DNA of 26,163 nucleotides from an uncultured Kiritimatiellota bacterium. Its GTDB lineage: Bacteria; Verrucomicrobiota; Kiritimatiellia; RFP12; UBA1067. Made by a program: the position numbers and the translations under genes. Under the pieces are notes generated by a model. That model was not told where the DNA came from and ran no database searches. It saw only the letters and a program-made list of their open reading frames with translations. This document shows, piece by piece, positions 1-7,738 of this stretch. The DNA is taken from positions 1 through 26,163 of the forward strand of contig CAKUCX010000045.1 in assembly GCA_934643865.1 (NCBI GenBank). Direction: 5' to 3'. The stretch's first letter is position 1. The number at the start of each line of letters is the position of its first letter.

Positions 1-501
1 CTCGTGCCCGGCGGCGCGGCGCGCGTGCGCGTCCTCGCGGCGGACGGCGCGCCGCACGCGCTCGCGGTCGGCCGGCGCGCGAGTTCGCTCGTCTTCTGGC
101 AGACGGCCGCGCTCGAACCTGCCGACGTGGCGGCGTTCAACGGCCATGCCTTCAACGGGAACGCCCTCTTCGGCCTGCCCGTCGCCACGTGGCGCGTCGC
201 GTATGCCGACGGCTCCGAGACGTCCTTCGCCGTGCGCTACGGCTGGAGCGTGGGGGACGTGGATCCGCGCGTCAACGGATCCGGGCACACGCCCTACGGA
301 CGGTACATCGGCGACGCGCGCTACGCCTGGGCGGATGCGGAGGGCCGCACGGTCTACGCGCACGAGTGGGTGAACCCGCATCCCGGGAAGGCGATTGCCT
401 CCCTGACGCTTTTGGCGCGGCCGACGAGGGTCCGCTACGCGCTCTGGGCTTTGACCGCGCGCGCGTGTGCGGAGGGCGGCAAGACGGAAACCGGGGAATG
501 A
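1..501 (+). CDS. C-terminal end of an unidentified protein, cut by the window edge
   Basis: The frame is open from base 1 to the stop at 499-501 and gives 166 residues with no credible start, so the true start lies upstream of the window. The visible part looks like an all-beta C-terminal region rich in W, Y and G. It contains the segment HEWVNPHPGKAIASLTLLA near residues 121-139. From memory, similar NPHP-type ends occur on secreted glycosidases or carbohydrate-binding proteins of Lentisphaerota/Verrucomicrobiota. That is a resemblance only, and no catalytic motif is visible. The stop is 13 nt before the next ATG, so it is probably co-transcribed with the hydrolase and amino-sugar genes that follow. 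Confidence 0.6.
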   Translation, partial: LVPGGAARVRVLAADGAPHALAVGRRASSLVFWQTAALEPADVAAFNGHAFNGNALFGLPVATWRVAYADGSETSFAVRYGWSVGDVDPRVNGSGHTPYGRYIGDARYAWADAEGRTVYAHEWVNPHPGKAIASLTLLARPTRVRYALWALTARACAEGGKTETGE

Positions 502-514
502 GAAAGGCAAGACG

Positions 515-1648
515 ATGCGAACGACGATGACAAGGCGGATAGGGTCGTGCATGCTGCTGGCGTGTACGTTGGTTGCGGCCGGCGGCGCCGGTGCGGCGGA
601 CGAGGTTGGCCGGTGCGACCCCGTGCCGGTGAAGAAGGCGGTCAAGACCGTCCGCCGCGAGATCAAGGTCGCCCTCATCGGCGCCGATCGCCCCGTCGGC
701 CCGAAGGACATGCGCGACGCGACGCCCGAGGGCTGCTTCGCCTACTGGAAGCGGTGGATGGACCGCGAGATCGCCAACAAGCCAGATCTCGTGGTCTTGC
801 CGGAAGGGTGCGTTTCCTACCGAGGATATGGCCCTGAAAAGAAACGGCAGGTCGTGCGGCGATTCGGCGACCGCCTCCTCAAGATGTTCCAGTCGTATGC
901 GCGCGAGCATGCGTGCTATCTTTCGTTCAATGGCTACCGTGAACGTTCTGACGGCCGGTTCGGGAACACGTCGTTCTTCATGGACCGTGAAGGCGATGTG
1001 ATCGCCGTGTACGACAAGGTGTATCCGACGCCAGAGGAAATAGAGTGGAAGGAGTTCCCCATCGTGCCGGGAGAGGGGCCGGTCGTCGTGGACACGGACT
1101 TCGGGCGCGTCGGCTTCGCGACCTGCTTCGACCTCAACTTCCGCGACCTCATCGAGGCGTATGCCCGCGCGAAGCCCGACGTCATCTGCTTCCAGAGCGC
1201 CTACGACGGCGATTTCTGGCGCCGCGTGTGGAGCTACACGTGCCGGGCCTATCTGGTCAGCTGCACCGTGGGCAATCTCGCGAAGGAGATCGACGGACCC
1301 TCCGGCGAGGTGCTGATGCACAGCCACAACTACTTCTTCACCTCGACGACGAAGATCAACACGAACTGCCGCGTTATCCACCTCGACGACAACTGGGGCG
1401 GCATCCAGAAGGCCATCGACACGTATGGCGACCGCTTCGAGATGCGCAATCCCGGCGCCGTCGGGGCCGTCACGGTCCTCTCGAACGACCCGGCGAAGCC
1501 CATCGACGAGATCGTCAGGGAGTTCGGCCTCATCCTCTGGGACGACTACTACGCGCGGAGCGTGCGCCTTCGCGGCGGCCCGGTCAGCGGCGAAATCCCA
1601 TCGCCGGGCGCATCGCCATCAACCGACAAACAGGACAACCAGCCATGA
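515..1648 (+). CDS. Exported carbon-nitrogen (nitrilase superfamily) hydrolase
   Basis: 377 residues. Members of this superfamily cleave non-peptide C-N bonds in amides, nitriles and N-carbamoyl compounds. The Glu-Lys-Cys triad is visible as E97 in LPEG, K168 in YDKVYP and C204 in FATCFDLNF. Residues 1 to about 30 form a signal peptide: basic MRTTMTRR, a hydrophobic core, and a likely cleavage at AGA/AD. I chose ATG 515 over an upstream in-frame start at 467 because GAAAGG lies 8 nt before it and the signal peptide begins there. The stop overlaps the next start (ATGA at 1645-1648), so translation with nagB is probably coupled. Most nitrilase-family enzymes are cytoplasmic, so export is notable. 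The substrate is unknown; an amide on a glycan or amino sugar would fit the context (inference). Confidence 0.85.
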   Translation: MRTTMTRRIGSCMLLACTLVAAGGAGAADEVGRCDPVPVKKAVKTVRREIKVALIGADRPVGPKDMRDATPEGCFAYWKRWMDREIANKPDLVVLPEGCVSYRGYGPEKKRQVVRRFGDRLLKMFQSYAREHACYLSFNGYRERSDGRFGNTSFFMDREGDVIAVYDKVYPTPEEIEWKEFPIVPGEGPVVVDTDFGRVGFATCFDLNFRDLIEAYARAKPDVICFQSAYDGDFWRRVWSYTCRAYLVSCTVGNLAKEIDGPSGEVLMHSHNYFFTSTTKINTNCRVIHLDDNWGGIQKAIDTYGDRFEMRNPGAVGAVTVLSNDPAKPIDEIVREFGLILWDDYYARSVRLRGGPVSGEIPSPGASPSTDKQDNQP

Positions 1649-2388
1649 AAACCATCATCGGAAAAGACAAGAACGACTTGGGACGGCTCGCGGCGGACGA
1701 CGCGGCGGCCCGGATCTGCGCGGCGATCGCCGCAAACGGCGAGGCGCGCGTCGTCTTCGCGAGCGCGGCAAGCCAGTTCGAGTTTATCGAAGCGCTGCTC
1801 ACGCACAAGGAGATCGACTGGTCGAAGGTCTGCGGCTTCCACCTCGACGAGTACGTGGGCCTCTCGGCCGACCATCCGGCGAGCTTCCGCCGCTTTCTGA
1901 GGGAACGCCTGCTCGCGAAGCTCCCCTGCCCGGTGAAGGGCTTCACGTTCGTGGGCGGCGACGCGCCCGACACGGCGGCGGAATGCGCCCGGCTGGAATC
2001 GGCCCTGCGCGAGAAGCCGATCGACCTCGCCTGCATCGGCATCGGCGAGAACGGGCACATCGCGTTCAACGACCCGCCGGCCGATTTCGAGACGAAGGCG
2101 GCGTATGCGGTCGTGAACCTCGACGAGATCTGCCGCCGTCAGCAGGTCGGCGAAGGCTGGTTCCCGGATCTCGCCGCCGTGCCGACGCAGGCATTCTCGA
2201 TGACGGTGCCGCAGATCCTCGCGGCGAAGGCGATCGTCGTCATCGTGCCCGACGCGCGCAAGGCCGAAGCCGTGAAGCGCACGGTCGAGGATGCGGTCAG
2301 CCCGACGGTTCCGGCGACGGCGCTCAAGACCCACGCCGACTGCGCACTCTATCTCGACCCGCCGGCGGCGGCCCTCCTGTCGAAATGA
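1645..2388 (+). CDS. nagB: Glucosamine-6-phosphate deaminase (NagB family)
   Basis: 247 residues, about the usual NagB length. The enzyme converts glucosamine-6-phosphate to fructose-6-phosphate and ammonia in the cytoplasm. FHLDEYVGL carries the catalytic Asp (D68, equivalent to E. coli D72). GIGENGHIAFNDPP supplies N136, H138 and D143 where E. coli has D141, H143 and E148. B. subtilis NagB also has Asn at the first of these, so activity is plausible. The usual ATGGTP-type phosphate loop reads FASAASQFEF, which I associate with a NagB subfamily carrying ATGASQ. The start overlaps the previous stop (ATGA), and the symporter starts 4 nt after this stop. A 6-phosphogluconolactonase-like role is the main alternative, but nagA downstream argues for amino-sugar use. 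Confidence 0.87.
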   Translation: MKTIIGKDKNDLGRLAADDAAARICAAIAANGEARVVFASAASQFEFIEALLTHKEIDWSKVCGFHLDEYVGLSADHPASFRRFLRERLLAKLPCPVKGFTFVGGDAPDTAAECARLESALREKPIDLACIGIGENGHIAFNDPPADFETKAAYAVVNLDEICRRQQVGEGWFPDLAAVPTQAFSMTVPQILAAKAIVVIVPDARKAEAVKRTVEDAVSPTVPATALKTHADCALYLDPPAAALLSK

Positions 2389-2392
2389 GCCG

Positions 2393-3907
2393 ATGAACAC
2401 GGGCCTCTCCATCCTCGATTACGCCGTCATCGCCGTGTTCTTCGCGGTGATGCTCGGCGTGGGCGTCTGGTACACCCGCCGGTCGACGTCGTCCGACCAG
2501 TTCTTCGGGAACGACAAGACCGTTCCGTGGTGGCTCGCGGGCGTCTCGTTCTACATGAACAGCTTCTCCGCACTCGCGTTCGTCATGTATTCGGCGCTCG
2601 CCTACAAGTTCGGCTGGGTTCCCGTGACGGTGAGCTGGCTCTCCGTGCCGGCGGTCCTGCTGGGCGCGTGGTTCCTCGCCGTCCGTTGGCGACGCGCGGC
2701 GAAGGGGAGCCCCATCGACTACATTGCCGAACGCTACACGCCTGCGATGTGCCGGACGTTGGCTATCCTCGGGCTCCCGATGCAGCTCCTGGACAATGCG
2801 CTCAAGCTGCTCGCCATCGGCACGGTCGTCGGCGTGGGCATGGGATTCCCGCTCTTCTGGTCGATTTGCCTTTCGGGGGCGATCATCGTCCTTTACACCT
2901 TTCTGGGCGGACTCAAGGCCACGCTGACCTGCGACCTCATCCAGTTCCTCGTGATCCTCATCGTCGTGCTGACCTTGCCGTTCCTCTGCCTTGTGTACCT
3001 CGCCGGGCTGGACGGCGGCACGGGCCTCGTACACGGCTTCCGGGTTTTCCTCGCGCGCGCCCCCTCGGGCTTCTTCGCTTTCACCGCCGGGAAGTACACG
3101 TGGGTCTACATGCTCGTCTTCTTCTGCTGCGTCGGGTCGACGCTCTCGACGAACTGGTCGCTCATCCAGCGGTACTATTCGACGAAGAGCGAACGCGACG
3201 CCAGGAAGACGGCGTACCTTGTCGCGGCGCTCCTGTTCGCCGGCCCGCCGCTCTTCTTCTTCCCCGCGATGGCGGCCCGTGTCTTCCTGCCGGGCATCCC
3301 CGACGCGGAGATGAACGGCGTCTATGCGATCCTCTGCCGCGCCGTGCTGCCGGCCGGGATGATCGGCATGGTGATCGCCGCGATGTTCTCCGCGACGATG
3401 TCGTCCCTGGCCGGCAACTTCAACGCGGCGGCGGCCGTCGTCACGAACGAGCTTTACCTCGCGTTCGCGAAGTCCCCCTCGGCGCGGGCGAAGATGGTCG
3501 CCGCGCGCCTTGCCACGGTCGCGGTGGGCGGGCTGGTCGTTGCGCTCGCGTTCGTGATGCAGTATGCGCAGGGTGCGGACGACCTCTTCAACCTCTCCAA
3601 CAAGGTCTTCGGCGTGTTCCTTCCGCCGATCGCGATTCCGATGCTGTGCGGCATCTTCGTGCGCCGCTTCTCGAAGCGGTCGGGCCTCTGCGGACTCGTC
3701 GGCGGCATTGCCGTCGGACTGGCGCTGTTTGCCGTCGGCTCCGTTCCCGCCTTCGCCTATCTGCGCGAGATGGTGTGGATCTTCCCGGCGACCGCGTTCG
3801 CGACCCTCCTCTCGCTGGCGCTCGGCACGCTTCTTTTCCGCGATGCGCCGGCGGAGCGCGCGGCGGTCGAGGCGTTCATGGACCGGATCGAAGGGCGGAC
3901 GAAATGA
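2393..3907 (+). CDS. Sodium:solute symporter (SSS family)
   Basis: 504 residues with about 13 hydrophobic segments spread over the whole length, the usual size and topology of SSS-family Na+-coupled transporters. The N-terminal helix is followed by YTRRSTSSDQFFGNDKTVPW, the typical SSS loop before helix 2. LYTFLGGLKATLTCDLIQ in the middle matches the family core in which a flexible substrate is bound (the GGLKA.. TD.IQ region). ATG 2393 lies 4 nt after the nagB stop, and a GAAATGAGC stretch overlapping that stop may serve as a weak ribosome site. The 3' end overlaps nagA by ATGA. Its place between nagB and nagA suggests import of N-acetylglucosamine, N-acetylated oligosaccharide or sialic-acid-like sugars; the substrate is inferred from context only. 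Confidence 0.88.
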   Translation: MNTGLSILDYAVIAVFFAVMLGVGVWYTRRSTSSDQFFGNDKTVPWWLAGVSFYMNSFSALAFVMYSALAYKFGWVPVTVSWLSVPAVLLGAWFLAVRWRRAAKGSPIDYIAERYTPAMCRTLAILGLPMQLLDNALKLLAIGTVVGVGMGFPLFWSICLSGAIIVLYTFLGGLKATLTCDLIQFLVILIVVLTLPFLCLVYLAGLDGGTGLVHGFRVFLARAPSGFFAFTAGKYTWVYMLVFFCCVGSTLSTNWSLIQRYYSTKSERDARKTAYLVAALLFAGPPLFFFPAMAARVFLPGIPDAEMNGVYAILCRAVLPAGMIGMVIAAMFSATMSSLAGNFNAAAAVVTNELYLAFAKSPSARAKMVAARLATVAVGGLVVALAFVMQYAQGADDLFNLSNKVFGVFLPPIAIPMLCGIFVRRFSKRSGLCGLVGGIAVGLALFAVGSVPAFAYLREMVWIFPATAFATLLSLALGTLLFRDAPAERAAVEAFMDRIEGRTK

Positions 3908-4821
3908 ACGGCGGCTGGATTGATCTGCAGGTGAACGGCTATGCGGGCGTGGACTTCAACGCGCCCGGCCTGACGGTCGAGGCGGTCAAGGCCGTCACGG
4001 AACGCCTCGCGGTGGACGGTACGGTCGGCTATCTGCCGACGCTTGTCACGGGCGACCCCGAAATGCTGCTCGCGACGATTCGCACGGTCGTTGCCGCGCG
4101 GCGGACGTACGCCGTCTGCGAGCGGAACATTCTCGGCTTCTTCCTGGAGGGCCCGTTCATCTCCGACAGGCCCGGCGCGGTCGGCACGCATCCGGTCGAA
4201 TGGGTGCGCGCGCCCGACCTCACGCTCTTCCATCGCTTCCAGGACGCGGCGGAAGGCTCGATCCGCCTCGTCAATGTCGCGGCGGAAGTGCCGGGAATGC
4301 CCGCGTTCGTGAAGGCGCTTTCGTCGGAGGGCGTCGCCGTCTCGCTCGGGCACTCGCTCGCGACGAGTCCGGCGGACGTCGAGCCCTGCCTCGCGGCGGG
4401 CGCGAAGGCGTTCACCCACCTCGGCAACGGCATCCCCAACGAGGTGAACCGCCACGACAACATCGTCTATACGGCCCTCGTCGAAGACCGCGCCTCGGTG
4501 ATGTTCATCCCGGACGGACACCACCTGCCCGACACGATGCTGAAGCTCTACTGCCGCGCCGTGCCGACCGACCGCCTGGTCGCCGTTTCGGACGCGCAGT
4601 ATCCGGCGGGCCTCCCGCCAGGCGACTACGAGGTCTGCGGCGCGCACGCGCGGCTGGAGCCGGACGGGCTGCTCTGGAATCCGGCGCGCAACTGCCTCGT
4701 CGGCGCGACCACCCCGCTCGCGACGTGCATGGCGATCCTCAAGGCCCGCACGGGCCTCACGGACGCCGAATGCCGCCGCATCGGTCACGACAACGCCCTG
4801 AACCTGATCGGCGGCAACTGA
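3904..4821 (+). CDS. nagA: N-acetylglucosamine-6-phosphate deacetylase (NagA), short form
   Basis: 305 residues; typical NagA proteins have about 380. The enzyme removes acetate from GlcNAc-6-P to feed NagB. Metal and catalytic residues of the amidohydrolase barrel are present: E82 in FLEGPF, H150 in SLGHS, H172 in FTHLGNG and D230 in VSDA. The protein starts directly at GGWIDLQVNGYAGVDFN, the first barrel strand, so the small N-terminal beta-sandwich segment of classical NagA is absent and the C-terminal strands are also short. The ATG overlaps the symporter stop (ATGA), and no better upstream start exists in frame. It is the last gene of the amino-sugar operon. A related N-acetylgalactosamine-6-P deacetylase (AgaA) role cannot be excluded. 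Confidence 0.87.
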   Translation: MNGGWIDLQVNGYAGVDFNAPGLTVEAVKAVTERLAVDGTVGYLPTLVTGDPEMLLATIRTVVAARRTYAVCERNILGFFLEGPFISDRPGAVGTHPVEWVRAPDLTLFHRFQDAAEGSIRLVNVAAEVPGMPAFVKALSSEGVAVSLGHSLATSPADVEPCLAAGAKAFTHLGNGIPNEVNRHDNIVYTALVEDRASVMFIPDGHHLPDTMLKLYCRAVPTDRLVAVSDAQYPAGLPPGDYEVCGAHARLEPDGLLWNPARNCLVGATTPLATCMAILKARTGLTDAECRRIGHDNALNLIGGN

Positions 4822-4907
4822 CGGTGCGGTCCCGGTGCGCCGCCTCCGGCATCCGGCGGGTCTCGGGCGTCCTTGGCCCTCTTGAAGGGGACATGAAACG
4901 CGGACTG

Positions 4908-4916
4908 TGGTATACT
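4908..4916 (+). promoter_or_regulatory. Extended -10 promoter, possibly for a leaderless mRNA
   Basis: TGG-TATACT is an extended -10 element ending 7 nt before ATG 4924. There is no good -35; GGGACA at 4888-4893 with a 17-nt spacer is a partial match. Transcription would start at or next to the ATG, and no Shine-Dalgarno lies between, so a leaderless mRNA is inferred. A near-identical arrangement precedes ATG 9199. Confidence 0.5.
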
Positions 4917-4923
4917 GGCATCC

Positions 4924-7722
4924 ATGAGGCCCGAGCAGATACCCTACGGCGTGAAGGACTTCAAGCGCATCCGCCTGGAGGACTTCTACTACGTCGACAA
5001 GACGGCGTTCATCCGCAGGCTGGAGGCGCGCGCGAATTTCCTCTTCTTCGTGCGGCCGCGCCGGTTCGGGAAGTCGCTCCTCTGCGAGACGCTGCGCTGC
5101 TACTACGACGTCGCGGAGAAGGAGAACTTCGAACGTCTCTTCGGCGGGCTCGACATCGGGAAGAACCCGACCGCGAACGCAAGCCGCTACTTCGTCCTTT
5201 CTCTCGATTTCTCGCAGGTCAATGCCTCGCGTGGCGAGGCTTGGTGCACAAAATTCGAGAACTACCTCAACAATGCGCTCCGCAATCTCATCGATGGCCA
5301 CCGCGAGAAATTGTCGTCGGTTGCGGACGTCGACGAACTGATCGCCCTGCCGGGCGCCGGAGACAAGTTTGACGTGCTGGTGCCGCTGATCAAGCGCCTT
5401 GGCTACGGCCTCTACGTGATCGTCGACGAGTACGACAACTTCACGAACGAGATCGTCTCGACGGCGGGGAAGGTCCCCTACAAGGAGATCACGCACGGCA
5501 CGGGGTTCTACCGGGGCTGGTTCAAGAAGTTCAAGGGCACGTGCGACCGCATCTTCATGACGGGCGTCTCGCCCGTGACGATGGACGACCTGACGAGCGG
5601 CTTCAACATCGCGACGAACATCACGCAGGAGGAGGAGTTCAACGCGATGGTCGGCTTCACGGCGGCCGAGACGCGGCACCTCTTCGAGGACTTCCAGGGG
5701 ACAGGGAGGTTCGCGGACGCCGCCGAGGGCCATCTCAGGACCGTCAAGGCGTGGTACGACAGCTACTGCTTCTCGAGGCCGTGCGCGGGGCGCGAGACGC
5801 TCTACAACTGCGACATGGCGCTCTACTATCTCGGCAAGCTCGTGGCCTCGGGACGCCCGCCGGAGAACCTGATCGACGCGAACATCCGCAGCGACTGGAA
5901 CAAGCTGCGCGCGATCCTCGCCGCGCAGCGCCACGCCGAGACGTACGAGGGCGTGCTGCCGCTGATGGAGCAACTCGTCAGGGGCGAAGAGGTCTCATTC
6001 CCCTTGGCCGATTGCTTCCCTTTCGATGACATTTGTGACGAGAAGTATTTCAAGTCGCTCTACTACTACTACGGCATCGTCACGGTGTCGCGGGTCTGGC
6101 GCGGCAACCTGCAGTTCCGCATCCCGAACGAGTCGGTGAGAAGCGGAATCGCCGGATGCATGCGCGAGGCCGTGAAGGATGTCTTCGACGCCGAAGGCGC
6201 TTGTGAGGCGATGGGCTGCAAACACGGCCTGCCCGGGTGGCCAGACGCATTCGGACGCGCGTGCAGGGATTTTTTTGACACGAGGCCTGTGCAGAAGGTC
6301 AGGACGCTGAGCCTGTTTTCGGGGGCCGGCGGCTTGGACATCGGCTTTTCCGACGCCGGGTTTGAAATCGTGGATGCCGTTGAGATCGAGCGGAAGTTCT
6401 GCGACACGCTTGAATTGAACACGGGCAAAGGGAAGCGCTTCGCGAATTCAAGGGTGAATTGCATCGACATCCGCGAATTCTCCGGGCATCGGCTCGGGAA
6501 GATCGATTTCATCGTTGGCGGCCCGCCATGCCAAACGTTCAGCGCGGCCGGACGCAGGGCCAATGGCGTCTTGGGCACGACAGATGCGCGGGGCGTCCTC
6601 TTTCGCGAATACGTGCGCCTCTTGAAGGAGCTGCGACCCAAAGGCTTTCTTTTCGAGAATGTCTATGGGCTGACAGGCGCACAGGGCGGAAAGGCGTGGA
6701 GAGAAATCCAGGACAGCTTCGCGGAGGTTGGCTACAGAATCTTCTCGCGGGTGCTCGACGCCGCCGACTACGGCGTCCCCCAGCATCGGGAGAGGCTGAT
6801 CATTGTCGGCGTTCGCGAGGGCGAGTACAAGTTCCCCCGTCCGACACACGGCCCGGATTCGCTTGCCAAGACGCCCTATTACAACGCGGGAACGGCGATT
6901 CGCGGCCTTGCGCTGACGGAGGAAGAGCAGAAGCCCGGGCTTGGCGGCCGTTTCGGGCATCTGCTGAAGGGGTTGAAGGCGCGGGGCTTCGACCGGGCGG
7001 ACCTGAACGCGGGGTGTCCGTTCCCGATGATCCGCCGGCGCGGACGCGGCTCGGGCCTCTTCCGCGCGCCCGACGTGCTGGAGCGTCTGCTTGCGGCGGG
7101 GTGCGACGAGATGGGACCGGGCCGGTTCTCGCTCAAGACGCGCCTCGGCCTGGAACGGACGGATGAACTCCTCGCGCTCATGCCGCGCATCAACCGCTAT
7201 CCGCTCGCCGTCCTCACCGTCCACGCCCGCACCGCGCACCAGATGTACACGGGCGTCTGCGATCTGGCGGCCTTCGCGTCCGTCGCCGCCGCCTCGACGA
7301 ACCCCGTCATGTACAATGGGGACTGGGCGGCGGGCGACGTGCCGCCCGCGCCCCGCGTGATGGTCGGGCGGTCGTTCATCCGCTCGCTCGGCGCGCGGGA
7401 GGACGTGGACGGCCTGCTGGGGCGGTACATCGATCTCTCGTGCGCGGAGCTGTGTGGCGACAGGCCCGTCCTCGGGCGCATGAAGGAACTGATTTCGTAT
7501 TGGACGGAGATTCCGCGCTGGCGTCGCCTCTGGCCCCTCGTCAAGATCTGCCGCACGGTCGAGGAGCTGCGGGACGTCTGCCGCCCCCTGCGGGGAGGCA
7601 CGGCGCGTGGCGTTTTGGTATCCTGTGCGCGGGCGGACGCCGCTTCTGGAAGGCGCCTTGCGGGTTGGACCGGGCCGTGCGGCCCGGCCTGCGGGCGGCG
7701 CGAAGGGGCGGGCGGCTCCTAA
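4924..7722 (+). CDS. Chimeric frame: AAA-ATPase-like domain / truncated C5-cytosine methyltransferase / tRNA-dihydrouridine synthase C-terminus
   Basis: 932 residues in one open frame. Residues 1-424 match AAA-ATPase-like (DUF1703-type) proteins: YGVKDFKRIR start, RPRRFGKS Walker A (G49-K50-S51) and YVIVDEYDN Walker B (D168-E169). Such proteins normally run past 500 residues and end in a PD-(D/E)XK nuclease-like domain, missing here. Residues 425-444 come from a 60-bp direct repeat. Residues about 455-684 are a C5 DNA methyltransferase: motif I LSLFSGAGGLDIGF, motif IV GGPPCQTFSA with catalytic C536, motif VI ENV 578-580, motif VIII QHRERLIIVG. It stops at GGRFGHLL, before the rest of the target-recognition domain and motifs IX-X. 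Residues about 685-900 are a Dus C-terminal part: LNAGCPFP with C698, LKTRLG, TVHARTAHQMYTG. The Dus N-terminus with the first FMN-binding strand is missing. All three parts look incomplete; it may be a gene relic or an assembly chimera. Confidence 0.8.
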   Translation: MRPEQIPYGVKDFKRIRLEDFYYVDKTAFIRRLEARANFLFFVRPRRFGKSLLCETLRCYYDVAEKENFERLFGGLDIGKNPTANASRYFVLSLDFSQVNASRGEAWCTKFENYLNNALRNLIDGHREKLSSVADVDELIALPGAGDKFDVLVPLIKRLGYGLYVIVDEYDNFTNEIVSTAGKVPYKEITHGTGFYRGWFKKFKGTCDRIFMTGVSPVTMDDLTSGFNIATNITQEEEFNAMVGFTAAETRHLFEDFQGTGRFADAAEGHLRTVKAWYDSYCFSRPCAGRETLYNCDMALYYLGKLVASGRPPENLIDANIRSDWNKLRAILAAQRHAETYEGVLPLMEQLVRGEEVSFPLADCFPFDDICDEKYFKSLYYYYGIVTVSRVWRGNLQFRIPNESVRSGIAGCMREAVKDVFDAEGACEAMGCKHGLPGWPDAFGRACRDFFDTRPVQKVRTLSLFSGAGGLDIGFSDAGFEIVDAVEIERKFCDTLELNTGKGKRFANSRVNCIDIREFSGHRLGKIDFIVGGPPCQTFSAAGRRANGVLGTTDARGVLFREYVRLLKELRPKGFLFENVYGLTGAQGGKAWREIQDSFAEVGYRIFSRVLDAADYGVPQHRERLIIVGVREGEYKFPRPTHGPDSLAKTPYYNAGTAIRGLALTEEEQKPGLGGRFGHLLKGLKARGFDRADLNAGCPFPMIRRRGRGSGLFRAPDVLERLLAAGCDEMGPGRFSLKTRLGLERTDELLALMPRINRYPLAVLTVHARTAHQMYTGVCDLAAFASVAAASTNPVMYNGDWAAGDVPPAPRVMVGRSFIRSLGAREDVDGLLGRYIDLSCAELCGDRPVLGRMKELISYWTEIPRWRRLWPLVKICRTVEELRDVCRPLRGGTARGVLVSCARADAASGRRLAGWTGPCGPACGRREGAGGS
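6191..6255 (+). repeat. Direct repeat, copy 1 (60 bp exact, 65 bp with one mismatch)
   Basis: Bases 6196-6255 are identical to 9256-9315, and a further CCGA plus one mismatch extends the match leftward to 6191/9251. The spacing is exactly 3060 bp. This copy lies at the junction between the ATPase-like and methyltransferase parts of the chimeric frame and encodes residues 425-444, including CEAMGCKHGLPGWPDAFG. Downstream sequence diverges at once. Confidence 0.95.
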
Positions 7723-7738
7723 TTCAACGAGGTGTGCG

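Noticed and set aside
547..580. Lipobox (LLAC) making the nitrilase-family protein a lipoprotein
   Set aside because: The Cys lies inside the hydrophobic core, which continues well past it; a signal peptidase I site at AGA/AD fits better.
4822..4907. A short gene or riboswitch between nagA and the chimeric frame
   Set aside because: No start with a ribosome site, no conserved fold I recognise, and only about 85 bp are available.
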